A DNA stretch of 64,000 nt from Ridgeia piscesae (Eukaryota > Annelida > Polychaeta > Sabellida > Siboglinidae). The translations under genes and the position numbers were made by a program. The notes under the pieces are model-generated. The model saw nothing but the letters and a program-made list of their open reading frames with translations, was not told where the DNA came from and did no database searches. Each line of letters starts with the position of its first letter. Position 1 is the first letter of the stretch. Positions 1 through 10,012 of the stretch are shown in pieces. The stretch spans positions 860,001 through 924,000 of the forward strand of contig JAODUO010000042.1 in assembly GCA_025642075.2 (NCBI GenBank), in the 5' to 3' direction.

Positions 1-165
1 CTATGACTGGGCACCTAACTTCTCATGTTGCCGAGTATGATTCCATTGTATATGAAATGAACATAATAAAAGGTTAAAAATAATAAATTCAACTACCCCC
101 GGGGTTGTAGGGTGACTTACAATAGGGCTTTCAAATAAATACCCCTGTCTTTGTAGCTGTACTGA

Positions 166-841
166 AATGAAACCCTGTCTGTGCTGTAGTCTGTGACCTG
201 TACAACTGACCCGTGTCTGTGCTGTAGTCTGTGTGACCTGTACAACTGACCCGTGTCTGTGCTGTAGTCTGTGTGACCTGTACAACTGACCCGTGTCTGT
301 GCTGTAGTCTGTGTGACCTGTACAACTGACCCGTGTCTGTGCTGTAGTCTGTGTGACCTGTACAACTGACCCGTGTCTGTGCTGTAGTCTGTGTGACCTG
401 TACAACTGACCCGTGTCTGTGCTGTAGTCTGTGTGACCTGTACAACTGACCCGTGTCTGTGCTGTAGTCTGTGTGACCTGTACAACTGACGCGTGTCTGT
501 GCTGTAGTCTGTGTGACCTGTACAACTGACCCGTGTCTGTGCTGTAGTCTGTGTGACCTGTACAACTGACCCGTGTCTGTGCTGTAGTCTATGTGACCTG
601 TACAACTGACCCGTGTCTGTGCTGTAGTCTGTGTGACCTGTACAACTGACCCGTGTCTGTACTGTAGTCTGTGTGACCTGTACAATTGACCTGTGTCTGT
701 GCTGTAGTCTATGTGACCTGTACAACTGACCCGTGTCTGTGCTGTAGTCTATGTGACCTGTACAACTGACCCGTGTCTGTTGACCCGTGTCTGTGCTGTA
801 GTCTTGTGACCTGTACAACTGACCCGTGTCTTGTGCTGTAG
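166..841 (+). repeat. 40 bp minisatellite made of an AQR splice acceptor and exon head
   Basis: About 17 tandem copies of a 40 bp unit. Each copy holds 19 bp of intron end (finishing CTGTGCTGTAG) followed by TCTGTGTGACCTGTACAACT, which matches the first bases of the AQR exon starting at 842. The array stops exactly where the true exon continues with GGCGC. The last three or four copies have small indels. Every copy thus carries a potential 3' splice site. Period read directly from the sequence; copy number is approximate. Confidence 0.93.
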
Positions 842-1013
842 TCTGTGTGACCTGTACAACTGGCGCTACAAGAAACTCGGCAACCTGCCTCACATCCACA
901 TCTGGCAGGAGTACCGCAACGCCAACGCCGGCTTCTTCTACGACTTCCAGCTCATTGATGTCGGTGACTTCAATGGCGTCGGCGAGTCGGAGCCTAATCC
1001 ATATTTCTACCAG
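842..1013 (+). CDS. AQR: AQR exon a
   Basis: One base completes a codon split by the upstream intron, then 57 codons beginning [18 protein letters not shown] and ending [13 protein letters not shown]. Acceptor TGCTGTAG, donor CAG|GTAAGT. This is a conserved block between helicase motifs of aquarius. The upstream flank is the 40 bp array whose unit repeats the first 20-21 bases of this exon, so the acceptor is present about 17 times. Confidence 0.94.
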
Positions 1014-4000
1014 GTAAGTAGGGCGAATAGAGACAGCTTGTGTATGCATGCTACCAAGGGATCAGATATATGTAACACCATGGTTAATGAATTAGGCTGC
1101 TTAGTAATGTTTGCCATTTCATATATTCCCCACCTGTGTTCTCTCGTGTCCTCCCTTAACTCCACTGTTGTTGCTGAGATGGTCCCTCTCTGCCTCAAGC
1201 CCTTCTCACTGTTAGTTTTATCTTTTCGTTTTAGCCTCAGTTCAGCCTTCTTGTGTTGGGCGTACGTTTCAACATGAGTTGCATGTATTGTCTAGTGGCC
1301 CTGTTCATGTACATGGCCTGTTTCTGTTGTAGAACCTGGCCGAGGCAGAGTACGTAGTGGCCCTGTTCATGTACATGCGGCTACTCGGCTACGCAGCAGA
1401 GAAGATCTCCATCTTGACGACCTACAACGGACAGAAACATCTCATCCGAGACGTGATTGAGCAGCGGTGTTCTGGCAACCCAATGCTGGGTCGCCCTCAC
1501 AAGGTACGGCCACTCCCTCTTGCTACTACACACTTGCTCTTCTCTGTGTAGGTTTTATTCACCTCACTGTAAACAAGCTAGTGTGTGTTTATCTTTTCCT
1601 AATAAATGGTTTGCATTTCAGACACCAAACATTCTGGGAAAAACTTCTTTTTTCTGAAGAAAAATTACGCATTTTTCCAAACATTTGACATTTGTTAAGG
1701 GTTGTTGCCAGTTTTAGAATCACAGTGCATATTAGATGGATGTTTTTACATAATTTGAATATAGACCACTGGTTTGTCATGTGACAGGTGACCACAGTGG
1801 ACAGGTACCAGGGTCAGCAGAATGACTTCATCTTACTTTCACTTGTCCGCACCAAAGCCGTCGGTCACTTGAGGTCAGTCACCTGTTCCGCTTCCAGCTT
1901 ACCTTTCTCCTAATTCATGTTTTACGTATACAGATAGGTGATTCACATCTGCATTGTTTAGACCCAGTAATGTGTTGTTTAGACCCAGTAGTGGTTTGTT
2001 TAGACCCAGTAACGTGTTGTTTAGACCCAGTAGTGGTTTGTTTAGACCCAGTAACGTGTTGCTTAGACCCAGTAGTGGATTGTTTAGACCCAGTAATGTG
2101 TTGTTTAGACCCAGTAGTGGTTTGTTTAGACCCAGTAACGTGTTGTTTAGACCCAGTAGTGGTTTGTTTAGACCCAGTAATGTGTTGTTTAGACCCAGTA
2201 GTGGTTTGTTTAGACCCAGTAATGTGTTGTTTAGACCCAGTAGTGGTTTGTTTAGACCCAGTAATGTGTTGTTTAGACCCAGTAGTGGTTTGTTTAGACC
2301 CAGTAATGTGTTGTTTAGACCCAGTAGTGGTTTGTTTAGACCCAGTAATGTGTTGTTTAGACCCAGTAGTGGTTTGTTTAGATCCAGTAATGTGTTGTTT
2401 AGACCCAGTAGTGGTTTGTTTAGACCCAGTAATGTGTTGTTTAGACCCAGTAATGGTTTGTTTAGACCCAGTAATGGTTTGTTTAGACCCAGTAGTCATT
2501 TGCTTGGACCCAGTAATGTGTTGTTTAGACCCAGTAATGGGTTGTTTAGACCCAGTAGTCATTTGCTTGGACCCAGTAATGTGTTGTTTAGACCCAGTAG
2601 TTGTTTGTTTAGACCCAGTAATGTGTTGTTTAGACCCAGTAGTAGTGGTTTGTTTAGACCCAGTAATGTGTTGTTTAGACCCAGTAGTGGTTTGTTTAGA
2701 CCCAGTAATGTATTGTTTAGACCCAGTAGTGGTTTGTTTAGACCCAGTAATGTGTTGTTTAGACCCAGTAGTGGTTTGTTTAGACCCAGTAATGTGTTGT
2801 TTAGACCCAGTAGTGGTTTGTTTAGACCCAGTAATGTGTTGTTTAGACCCAGTAGTGGTTTGTTTAGACCCAGTAATGTGTTGTTTAGACCCAGTAGTAG
2901 TGGTTTGTTTAGACCCAGTAATGTGTTGTTTAGACCCAGTAGTGGTTTGTTTAGACCCAGTAATGTGTTGTTTAGACCCAGTAGTAGTGGTTTGTTTAGA
3001 CCCAGTAATGTGTTGTTTAGACCCGGTAGTGGTTTGTTTAGACCCAGTAATGTGTTGTTTAGACCCAGTAGTGGTTTGTTTAGACCCAGTAATGTATTGT
3101 TTAGACCCAGTAATGTATTGTTTAGACCCAGTAATGTATTGTTTAGACCCAGTAGTGGTTTGTTTAGACCCAGTAATGTGTTGTTTAGACCCAGTAGTGG
3201 TTTGTTTAGACCCAGTAATGTGTTGTTTAGACCCAGTAGTGGTTTGTTTAGACCCAGTAATGTGTTGTTTAGACCCAGTAGTGGTTTGTTTAGACCCAGT
3301 AATGTGTTGTTTAGACCCAGTAGTGGTTTGTTTAGACCCAGTAATGTGTTGTTTACACCCAGTAGTGGTTTGTTTAGATCCAGTAATGTGTTGTTTAGAC
3401 CCAGTAGTGGTTTGTTTAGACCCAGTAATGTGTTGTTTAGACCCAGTAATGGGTTGTTTAGACCCAGTAGTGGTTTGTTTAGACCCAGTAGTCATTTGCT
3501 TGGACCCAGTAATGTGTTGTTTAGACCCAGTAATGGGTTGTTTAGACCCAGTAGTCATTTGCTTGGACCCAGTAATGTGTTGTTTAGACCCAGTAGTTGT
3601 TTGTTTAGACCCAGTAATGTGTTGTTTAGACCCAGTAGTAGTGGTTTGTTTAGACCCAGTAATGTATTGTTTAGACCCAGTAGTGGTTTGTTTAGACCCA
3701 GTAATGTATTGTTTAGACCCAGTAGTGGTTTGTTTAGACCCAGTAATGTGTTGTTTAGACCCAGTAGTGGTTTGTTTAGACCCAGTAATGTGTTGTTTAG
3801 ACCCAGTAGTGGTTTGTTTAGACCCAGTAATGTGTTGTTTAGACCCAGTAGTGGTTTGTTTAGACCCAGTAATGTGTTGTTTAGACCCAGTAGTAGTGGT
3901 TTGTTTAGACCCAGTAATGTGTTGTTTAGACCCAGTAGTGGTTTGTTTAGACCCAGTAATGTGTTGTTTAGACCCAGTAGTAGTGGTTTGTTTAGACCCA

Positions 4001-7000
4001 GTAATGTGTTGTTTAGACCCAGTAGTGGTTTGTTTAGACCCAGTAATGTGTTGTTTAGACCCAGTAGTGGTTTGTTTAGACCCAGTAATGTATTGTTTAG
4101 ACCCAGTAATGTATTGTTTAGACCCAGTAATGTATTGTTTAGACCCAGTAGTGGTTTGTTTAGACCCAGTAATGTGTTGTTTAGACCCAGTAGTGGTTTG
4201 TTTAGACCCAGTAATGTGTTGTTTAGACCCAGTAGTGGTTTGTTTAGACCCAGTAATGTGTTGTTTAGACCCAGTAGTGGTTTGTTTAGACCCAGTAATG
4301 TGTTGTTTAGACCCAGTAGTGGTTTGTTTAGACCCAGTAATGTGTTGTTTAGACCCAGTAGTGGTTTGTTTAGACCCAGTAATGTGTTGTTTAGACCCAG
4401 TAATGTGTTGTTTAGACCCAGTAATGTGTTGTTTAGACCCAGTAATGTATTGTTTAGACCCAGTAGTGGTTCGTTTAGACCCAGCAATGTGTTGTTTAGA
4501 CCTTGTAGTGTTTTTTAGACCCAATAATGTGTTGTTTAGACCCAGTAATTGTTTGTTTAGACCCAGTAATGTGTTGTTTAGACCCAGTAATATCACTGTT
4601 ATTATTACACTGTATTATTGTATAACCTGTTGTTATTATTTCAATTACATATTACTATTACTCAGGCTTGATCCGAATATTCCACAACTTCCATTACTTA
4701 GCCATAAAAGTATAATATATACCCAGTAGGTGGCAGCACATATACTGGCAGTGCCCAGCGTCTATTGTCCAAGTGAAGACAATCTTTGACCAGCTGACAG
4801 AAATGAAATGGTTTCCAAAAAACCACCCCTTTACACAGTCTGGTGAAAAATATTATTTACCCCTAACTTCTCATCAACCTACCTCCAAGTGAGGATATTG
4901 GTAGAAATGTTGTCTTCAGAGACTGTGCACAATGCAGCAGTACTGAAGGAACAGTGCAGGTTGGATATGAGAAAGTACTCATTCACTCAGAGCAAAATAA
5001 ATGACACGAACAAATTGAGTGACGATTTTGCTAATGCTTGCAGTGTGAATATGTTCAAAAATACAATTGCCAGCTATCTGGTTAGGGCTGGTTATACGTA
5101 GGCGCAGAAAATGCCGGACTCTCCATAAGCCAAAGGTTTCCTTGTCTGTCTAGAGCTTATAGGTCTAGACAGCTCTCATGTTAAAGCTTGTCAAGTTAAA
5201 GTGATTCAACAGAAAGCTGAAAATATGTTGTTTGTTTATACTAAAAACATTGAGTTGTTGTGTCGCTGTGAATGGGTCACCCTCACAGTCTGCTGTTTGT
5301 TGTCCAGAGACGTCCGGCGACTGGTGGTAGCCATGTCCAGGGCCAGGCTCGGACTCTACGTCTTTGCCAGGGTCAGTCTATTCCAGAACTGCTTCGAGCT
5401 GACCCCGGCGTTCAACCAGCTGATGAAGCGCCCGCTAAAGCCACACCTCGCTCCCAACGAGACGTTACCCAGCAGTAGGAAGGTAGGTGGCACCACTGTC
5501 TACACTTATCGAGTTTTATCATGCTCGTTGTCGGGATTATTACGTGAATGTAAAGCTTTGACACAATGTGTCAATACTGTACATGTGTTGACAGAGTGCA
5601 CGATGTATTCATCGTATACTGTACATGTGTTGACAGAGTGACACGATGTATTCATCGTATACTGTACATGTGTTGACAGAGTGACACGATGTATTCATCG
5701 TATACTGTACATGTGTTGACAGAGTGACACGATGTATTCATCGTATACTGTACATGTGTTGACAGAGTGACACGATGTATTCATCGTATACTGTACATGT
5801 GTTGACAGAGTGACACGATGTATTCATCGTATACTGTACATGTGTTGACAGAGTGACACGATGTATTCATCGTATACTGTACATGTGTTGACAGAGTGAC
5901 ACGATGTATTCATCGTATACTGTACATGTGTTGACAGAGTGACACGATGTATTCATCTATACTGAACATGTATTGACACAATGTATTCATCGTATACTGT
6001 ACATGTGTTGACAGAGTGACACGATGTATTCATCGTATACTGTACATGTGTTGACAGAGTGACACGATGTATTCATCGTATACTGTACATGTGTTGACAG
6101 AGTGACACGATGTATTCATCGTATACTGTACATGTGTTGACAGAGTGACACGATGTATTCATCGTATACTGTACATGTGTTGACAGAGTGACACGATGTA
6201 GTCATCGTATACTGTACATGTGTTGACAGAGTGACACGATGTAGTCATCGTATACTGTACATGTGTTGACAGAGTGACACGATGTAGTCATCGTATACTG
6301 TACATGTGTTGACAGAGTGACACGATGTATCATTATACTGACATGTTTGACACAATGTATTCATCTATACTGTACATGTGTTGACAGAGTGACACGATGT
6401 ATTCATCATATACTGTACATGTGTTGACAGAGTGACACGATGTAGTCATCGTATACTGTACATGTGTTGACAAAATGTATTCATCATATACTGTACATGT
6501 GTTGACAGAGTGACACGATGTAGTCATCGTATACTGTACATGTGTTGACAGAGTGACACAATGTATTCATCATATACTGTACATGTGTTGACAGAGTGAC
6601 ACGATGTAGTCATCATATACTGTACATGTGTTGACAGAGTGACACGATGTATTCATCGTATACTGTACATGTGTTGACAGAGTGACACGATGTAGTCATC
6701 GTATACTGTACATGTGTTGACAGAGTGACACGATGTATTCATCGTATACTGTACATGTGTTGACAGAGTGACACGATGTATTCATCGTATACTGTACATG
6801 TGTTGACAGAGTGACACGATGTATTCATCGTATACTGTACATGTGTTGACACAATGTATTCATCGTATACTGTACATGTGTTGACAGAGTGACACGATGT
6901 ATTCATCATATACTGAACATGTATTGACACAATGTATTCATCGTATACTGTACATGTGTTGACAGAGTGACACAATGTATTCATCATATACTGAACATGT

Positions 7001-8313
7001 ATTGACACAATGTATTCATCGTATACTGTACATGTGTTGACAGAGTGACACAATGTATTCATCATATACTGTACATGTGTTGACAGAGTGACACAATGTA
7101 TTCATCATATACTGAACATGTATTGACACAATGTATTCATCGTATACTGTACATGTGTTGACAGAATGACACAATGTATTCATCGTATACTGTACATGTG
7201 TTGACAGAGTGACACGATGTATTCATCATATACTGAACATGTATTGACACAATGTATTCATCGTATACTGTACATGTGTTGACAGAGTGACACAATGTAT
7301 TCATCGTATACTGTACATGTGTTGACAGAGTGACACAATGTATTCATCATATACTGAACATGTATTGACACAATGTATTCATCGTATACTGTACATGTGT
7401 TGACAGAGTGACACGACCCCTGCAGCGCCCCCACTCATCATAGAAGACATGGCTCACATGACTCAGTTTGTGTTTGAGTTCTACAAGACCAAAGTGAACC
7501 AGCTGATCAACCAGCACGGGGTAAGTGACCGACAGACTGCTGTGTTCTCAGGGCAGGTGTCATCTGTGTAGTGTCACTCGTTGTGTGACGCGTACAGGAC
7601 GGAAGACACAACACTAAGCTTGTATCTTCCGTCCTGTACCTGTCACACAACAAGTGACACTACACAGATGACATTTATCCAGAAGAGATTTGTTTTAGAA
7701 AAGGCATTAAGAGAAGTTCTTTGTGTTGACGTACTTTTGTTGACAAATCTTTGTGTTGACAAACGCATGATAATAATAATGATAGTTAAACTTGTATAGC
7801 ACTTTTTGTCCTTGGGCATCTAACGTAAGAGGGCCAAATACAAAAATCAACAAGCGTACTTGTGAATGGAGACAGGTAAGAGTTAACACCAGAGGGACAT
7901 GTATGTGTTGAATATCTTTGTGTTGACATGTCTCTGTCTGTAGTAACACATTTTTGTGTGACATTATTTTATGTTAGCGGATCTTTCAGATGACATGTCT
8001 TTGTGTTGACACGTCTTTGTGTTGACACATCTTTATCTTGATGCGTCTTTTTGTTGACACATCTTTATCTGGACACATCTTTGTGTTAACACACCTTTAT
8101 CTTGATACGTCTTTGTGTTGACACATCTTTATCTTGACACATCTTTGTGTTGACACATCTTTGTGTTGACAGTACCGACAGATGCCGGGAGAGTTGCAGC
8201 AGCCAAGACAGAAGGTGGTGGAGCGACGCTTCAGACGGTATGACCAGGGCCACACGGAGGAACATCCTGGAGCAGGAAGTGACTCCGACGATGATGCACC
8301 ACTAGAGCAGTGA
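842..8313 (+). CDS. AQR: AQR, RNA helicase aquarius (intron-binding protein 160), C-terminal part
   Basis: Six joined exons (842-1013, 1333-1503, 1788-1873, 5308-5482, 7407-7520, 8173-8313) give about 285 residues ending in a stop; the 5' part lies left of the window. All junctions are GT-AG and phases agree (1-0-0-2-0-0). Recognisable SF1 helicase C-terminal signatures are [48 protein letters not shown] (motif V region) and [14 protein letters not shown] (motif VI). Aquarius is a nuclear DEAD-like SF1 helicase of the pentameric intron-binding complex in the spliceosome; it binds intron RNA upstream of the branch point and couples splicing to snoRNP assembly. The tail after the helicase core is short and ends in an acidic stretch (SDSDDD). 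Every intron except the two shortest contains a tandem array, and two arrays include the splice acceptor itself. Identification is from remembered family sequence and is firm. Confidence 0.95.
1290..1315 (+). repeat. Single intronic copy of 23 bp from the next AQR exon
   Basis: TAGTGGCCCTGTTCATGTAC plus ATG occurs at about 1292-1314 inside the intron and again at about 1354-1376 inside the exon that starts at 1333. Spacing is about 62 bp and spans the acceptor. It looks like one round of duplication of an acceptor-containing segment, with the copy's flanks since diverged. Confidence 0.85.
1333..1503 (+). CDS. AQR: AQR exon b
   Basis: Exactly 57 codons, phase 0 at both ends, from [20 protein letters not shown] to NPMLGRPHK. 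Acceptor TTCTGTTGTAG, donor AAG|GTACGG. It contains the conserved [14 protein letters not shown] block (helicase domain 2A). Confidence 0.95.
1788..1873 (+). CDS. AQR: AQR exon c (helicase motif V)
   Basis: 28 codons plus two bases: [19 protein letters not shown] then VRTKAVGHL and the split arginine codon. [10 protein letters not shown] is the SF1 motif V signature, which contacts nucleic acid and ATP. Acceptor GTGACAG, donor GAG|GTCAGT. The next intron is 3.4 kb and mostly the 42 bp array. Confidence 0.95.
1945..4590 (+). repeat. 21/42 bp minisatellite in an AQR intron
   Basis: About 125 copies of a 21 bp half-unit, TTTAGACCCAGTARTGKKTTG, mostly alternating between an AATGTG and an AGTGGT version to make a 42 bp dimer. 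A few copies carry a CATTTGCTTGG variant, seen near 2500-2580 and again near 3500-3570. The variant block repeats after about 996 bp, so there is a second-level duplication. Because 21 is divisible by three, long stop-free frames exist on both strands (up to about 900 codons). They encode only the period and are not genes. Confidence 0.95.
4591..4888. other. AQR intron, unique AT-rich sequence
   Basis: Between the 42 bp array and the LINE fragment. No open frame, hairpin or repeat recognised. Confidence 0.6.
4889..5101 (+). mobile_element. Degenerate C-terminal end of a non-LTR retrotransposon reverse transcriptase
   Basis: A 70-codon open stretch includes [12 protein letters not shown], then [18 protein letters not shown]. 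This arrangement (basic RK-SFT, a WN-L-type segment, then A-SVN-FK) is typical of the last residues of CR1/RTE/L2-like reverse transcriptases. The conserved tryptophan position reads threonine, and no upstream RT domain is present. I interpret it as a 5'-truncated, decayed LINE insertion in the AQR intron. Family not determined. Confidence 0.5.
5308..5482 (+). CDS. AQR: AQR exon d (helicase motif VI)
   Basis: One base plus 58 codons: [20 protein letters not shown], then [18 protein letters not shown] and a lysine/proline-rich end. AMSRAR is SF1 motif VI with the arginine finger. Acceptor TTGTTGTCCAG, donor AAG|GTAGGT, phase 2 in and 0 out. Confidence 0.95.
5560..7406 (+). repeat. 43 bp minisatellite made of an AQR splice acceptor and exon head
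   Basis: About 43 copies of a 43 bp unit containing ACTGTACATGTGTTGACAG followed by AGTGACACGA then TGTATTCATCGT. The final copy runs straight into the true exon at 7407, which begins AGTGACACGA and then CCCCT. Each unit therefore holds about 10 bp of exon head behind a TTGACAG acceptor. Variants include a shortened 34-37 bp form reading TGTATTGACACAATG, mostly in the 3' half, where the AG dinucleotide is lost. Copy number is approximate. Confidence 0.93.
7407..7520 (+). CDS. AQR: AQR exon e
   Basis: 38 codons, phase 0 at both ends: [18 protein letters not shown] then [20 protein letters not shown]. It corresponds to the region just after the helicase core, where the human protein reads a similar M-Q-M--FVY pattern. 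Donor GGG|GTAAGT. The acceptor is the last unit of the 43 bp array. Confidence 0.9.
7558..7673. mobile_element. 116 bp inverted-repeat hairpin (MITE-like) in an AQR intron
   Basis: The left arm begins TGTCATCTGTGTAGTGTCAC and contains GTACAGGACGGAAGA. The right arm contains TCTTCCGTCCTGTAC and ends GTGACACTACACAGATGACA. Arms are about 51 bp with about four mismatches and a 15 bp loop around AACACTAAGCTT. It starts 37 bp after the donor of exon e. No coding capacity. Confidence 0.85.
7890..8172 (+). repeat. 16 bp degenerate array abutting the last AQR exon
   Basis: Irregular copies of ACATCTTTGTGTTGAC and the variant ACATCTTTATCTTGAC. The array becomes dense from about 7980 and ends TGTGTTGACAG at 8172, which is the acceptor of the last AQR exon. 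Most copies read TTGACAC rather than TTGACAG, so only the last is a good acceptor. Confidence 0.8.
8173..8313 (+). CDS. AQR: AQR last exon with stop codon
   Basis: 46 codons and [23 protein letters not shown], then [20 protein letters not shown] and DAPLEQ. It is a basic then acidic, low-complexity tail, less conserved than the helicase core and shorter than the long acidic tail of the human protein. Assignment rests on frame continuity from exon e and the clean acceptor. Confidence 0.85.
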   Translation, partial: YRQMPGELQQPRQKVVERRFRRYDQGHTEEHPGAGSDSDDDAPLEQ

Positions 8314-8592
8314 CACGGAGGAACATCCTGGAGCAGGAAGTGACTCCAACAATGATGTGCCACTAGAGCAGTGACATGATCAGAATCACATGGAGGAACA
8401 TCCTGAAAAAGACTGACTGACAATGACTTGCCACAAGAGTAGTGGCACGGAGGATTCTCCTGGAGCGGGAAGTGACACTGATGATGACACGTCACTAGAG
8501 GAGTGACATGATTAGGGCCACATGGATGATCATCCTGGAGAAGACAGTGACTCTGACAGCGATTTGTCACTAGAATAGTGACACAATCAGGG
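8252..8592 (+). repeat. Five degenerate copies of the AQR stop-codon region
   Basis: The last coding segment (CACGGAGGAACATCCTGGAG through the stop GAGCAGTGA) recurs starting near 8252, 8312, 8387, 8445 and 8519, at intervals of 57-75 bp. Copies after the first lie in the 3' UTR and carry substitutions and indels. Each retains a recognisable D/S-rich tail and a TGA or TAG at the same relative place. Confidence 0.85.
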
Positions 8593-8930
8593 CCACACAA
8601 GAGTGTAGGGACAGAATGTTGTCAAATGCTGCAACATTCTTTGACTGTTATATTTAAATGCAGCAACAAGCAAGGTGATTTTTTAATGTTTTTTTTTAAA
8701 CAACATTAGTTTTTCATCTCAAATGGCATGTCCTTATACAAACATTCACTGATGATTGTTCAAATAATACATTTATTTCTTGTGTAGCAGAGGGAAATGT
8801 GTCTGTCATTTGTTAGTGGTTCTTCAGTGGCTCCATATGATATTGCATCTGATATGCATAAGACAGGTTGTCACTGCTGAAACGTTTGCAGGGCAGTTTT
8901 TGCATAGGACACTAGTTACAACTTCCATTT
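8593..8930. other. AQR 3' flank, no gene seen
   Basis: AT-rich sequence with a T/A-rich run near 8680-8700 and AATACATTTATTT near 8765. Probably the 3' UTR or terminator side of AQR. No perfect AATAAA was located on the + strand close to the stop. Confidence 0.5.
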
Positions 8931-10012
8931 GTACTGCTACCCCCACTCTCCCCTACAGTTTGTACTGCTAGCCTGACTCTCCCCTACAGTTTGCTAGCCC
9001 CACTCTCCCCTACAGTTTGTACTGCTAGCCCCACTCCCCTACAGTTTGTACTGCTAGCCTCACTCTCCCCTACAGTTTGTACTGCTAGCCTCAATCTCCC
9101 CTACAGTTTGTACTGCTAGCCTCACTCTCCCCTACAGTTTGTACTGCTAGCCTCACTCTCCCCTACAGTTTGTACTGCTAGCCTCAATCTCCCATAGTTT
9201 GTACTGCTAGCCTCACTCTCCCCTACAGTTTGTACTGCTAGCCTCACTCTCCCCTACAGTTTACTGCTAGCCTCACTCTCCTCTACATTTTCCCCTCATA
9301 GCCCCATTCTCCCCTACAGTTTGTACTGCTAGCCCCATTCTCCCCTACACTTTGTACTGCTAGCCTCACTCTCCCCAACAGTTTGAACTGCTAGACTCGC
9401 TCTCCCCTATAGTTTGCTAGCCCCACTCTCCCCTATAGTTTGTACTGCTAGCCCCACTCTCCCCTGCAGTTTGAACTGCTAGACTCGCTCTCCCCTATAG
9501 TTTGCTAGCCCCACTCTCCCCTATAGTTTGTACTGCTAGCCCCACTCTCCCCTGCAGTTTGCTAGCCCCACTCTCCCCTATAGTTTGTACTGCTACCCCA
9601 CTCTCCCCTGCAGTTTGCTAGCCCCACTCTCCCCTATAGTTTGTACTGCTACCCCACTCTCCCCTGCAGTTTGCTAGCCCCACTCTCCCCTATAGTTTGT
9701 ACTGCTAACCCACTCTCCCCTGCAGTTTGCTAGCCCCACTCTCCCCTATAGTTTGTACTGCTAACCCACTCTCCCCTACAGTTTGCTAGCCCCACTCTCC
9801 CAGTTTGTACTGCTAGCCTCTCCCCTGCAGTTGCTAGCCCCACTCTCCCCTATAGTTTGTACTGCTAACCCACTCTCCCCTGCAGTTTGCTAGCCCCACT
9901 CTCCCCTAAAGTTTGTACTGCTAACCCACTCTCCCCTACAGTTTGCTAGCCCCACTCTCCCCTATAGTTTGTACTGCTAACCCACTCTCCCCTGCAGTTT
10001 GCTAACGGCGTT
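8931..10012 (+). repeat. 31 bp minisatellite with acceptor-like unit
   Basis: Unit TTTGTACTGCTAGCCCCACT followed by CTCCCCTACAG (31 bp). In the second half it alternates with a shortened unit lacking TACTG (TTTGCTAGCC...). Each unit has a pyrimidine tract ending in CAG, a good match to a 3' splice site, but no recognisable exon follows. The right edge reads CCTGCAG|TTTGCTAACGGCG, then TTTCCAG|GTATAC. Confidence 0.9.

Noticed and set aside
1915..4729. Open frames of 850-920 codons on both strands (FRPSNVL, TGSKQ and LDPVM repeats)
   Set aside because: They exist in several frames at once because the repeat is 21 bp; no start, splice or domain context. Array artefact.
8097..8600. Minus-strand 167-codon frame rich in cysteine and histidine (HCLLQDDHPCG)
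   Set aside because: Antisense shadow of the duplicated AQR tail; the repeats explain its apparent zinc-finger look.
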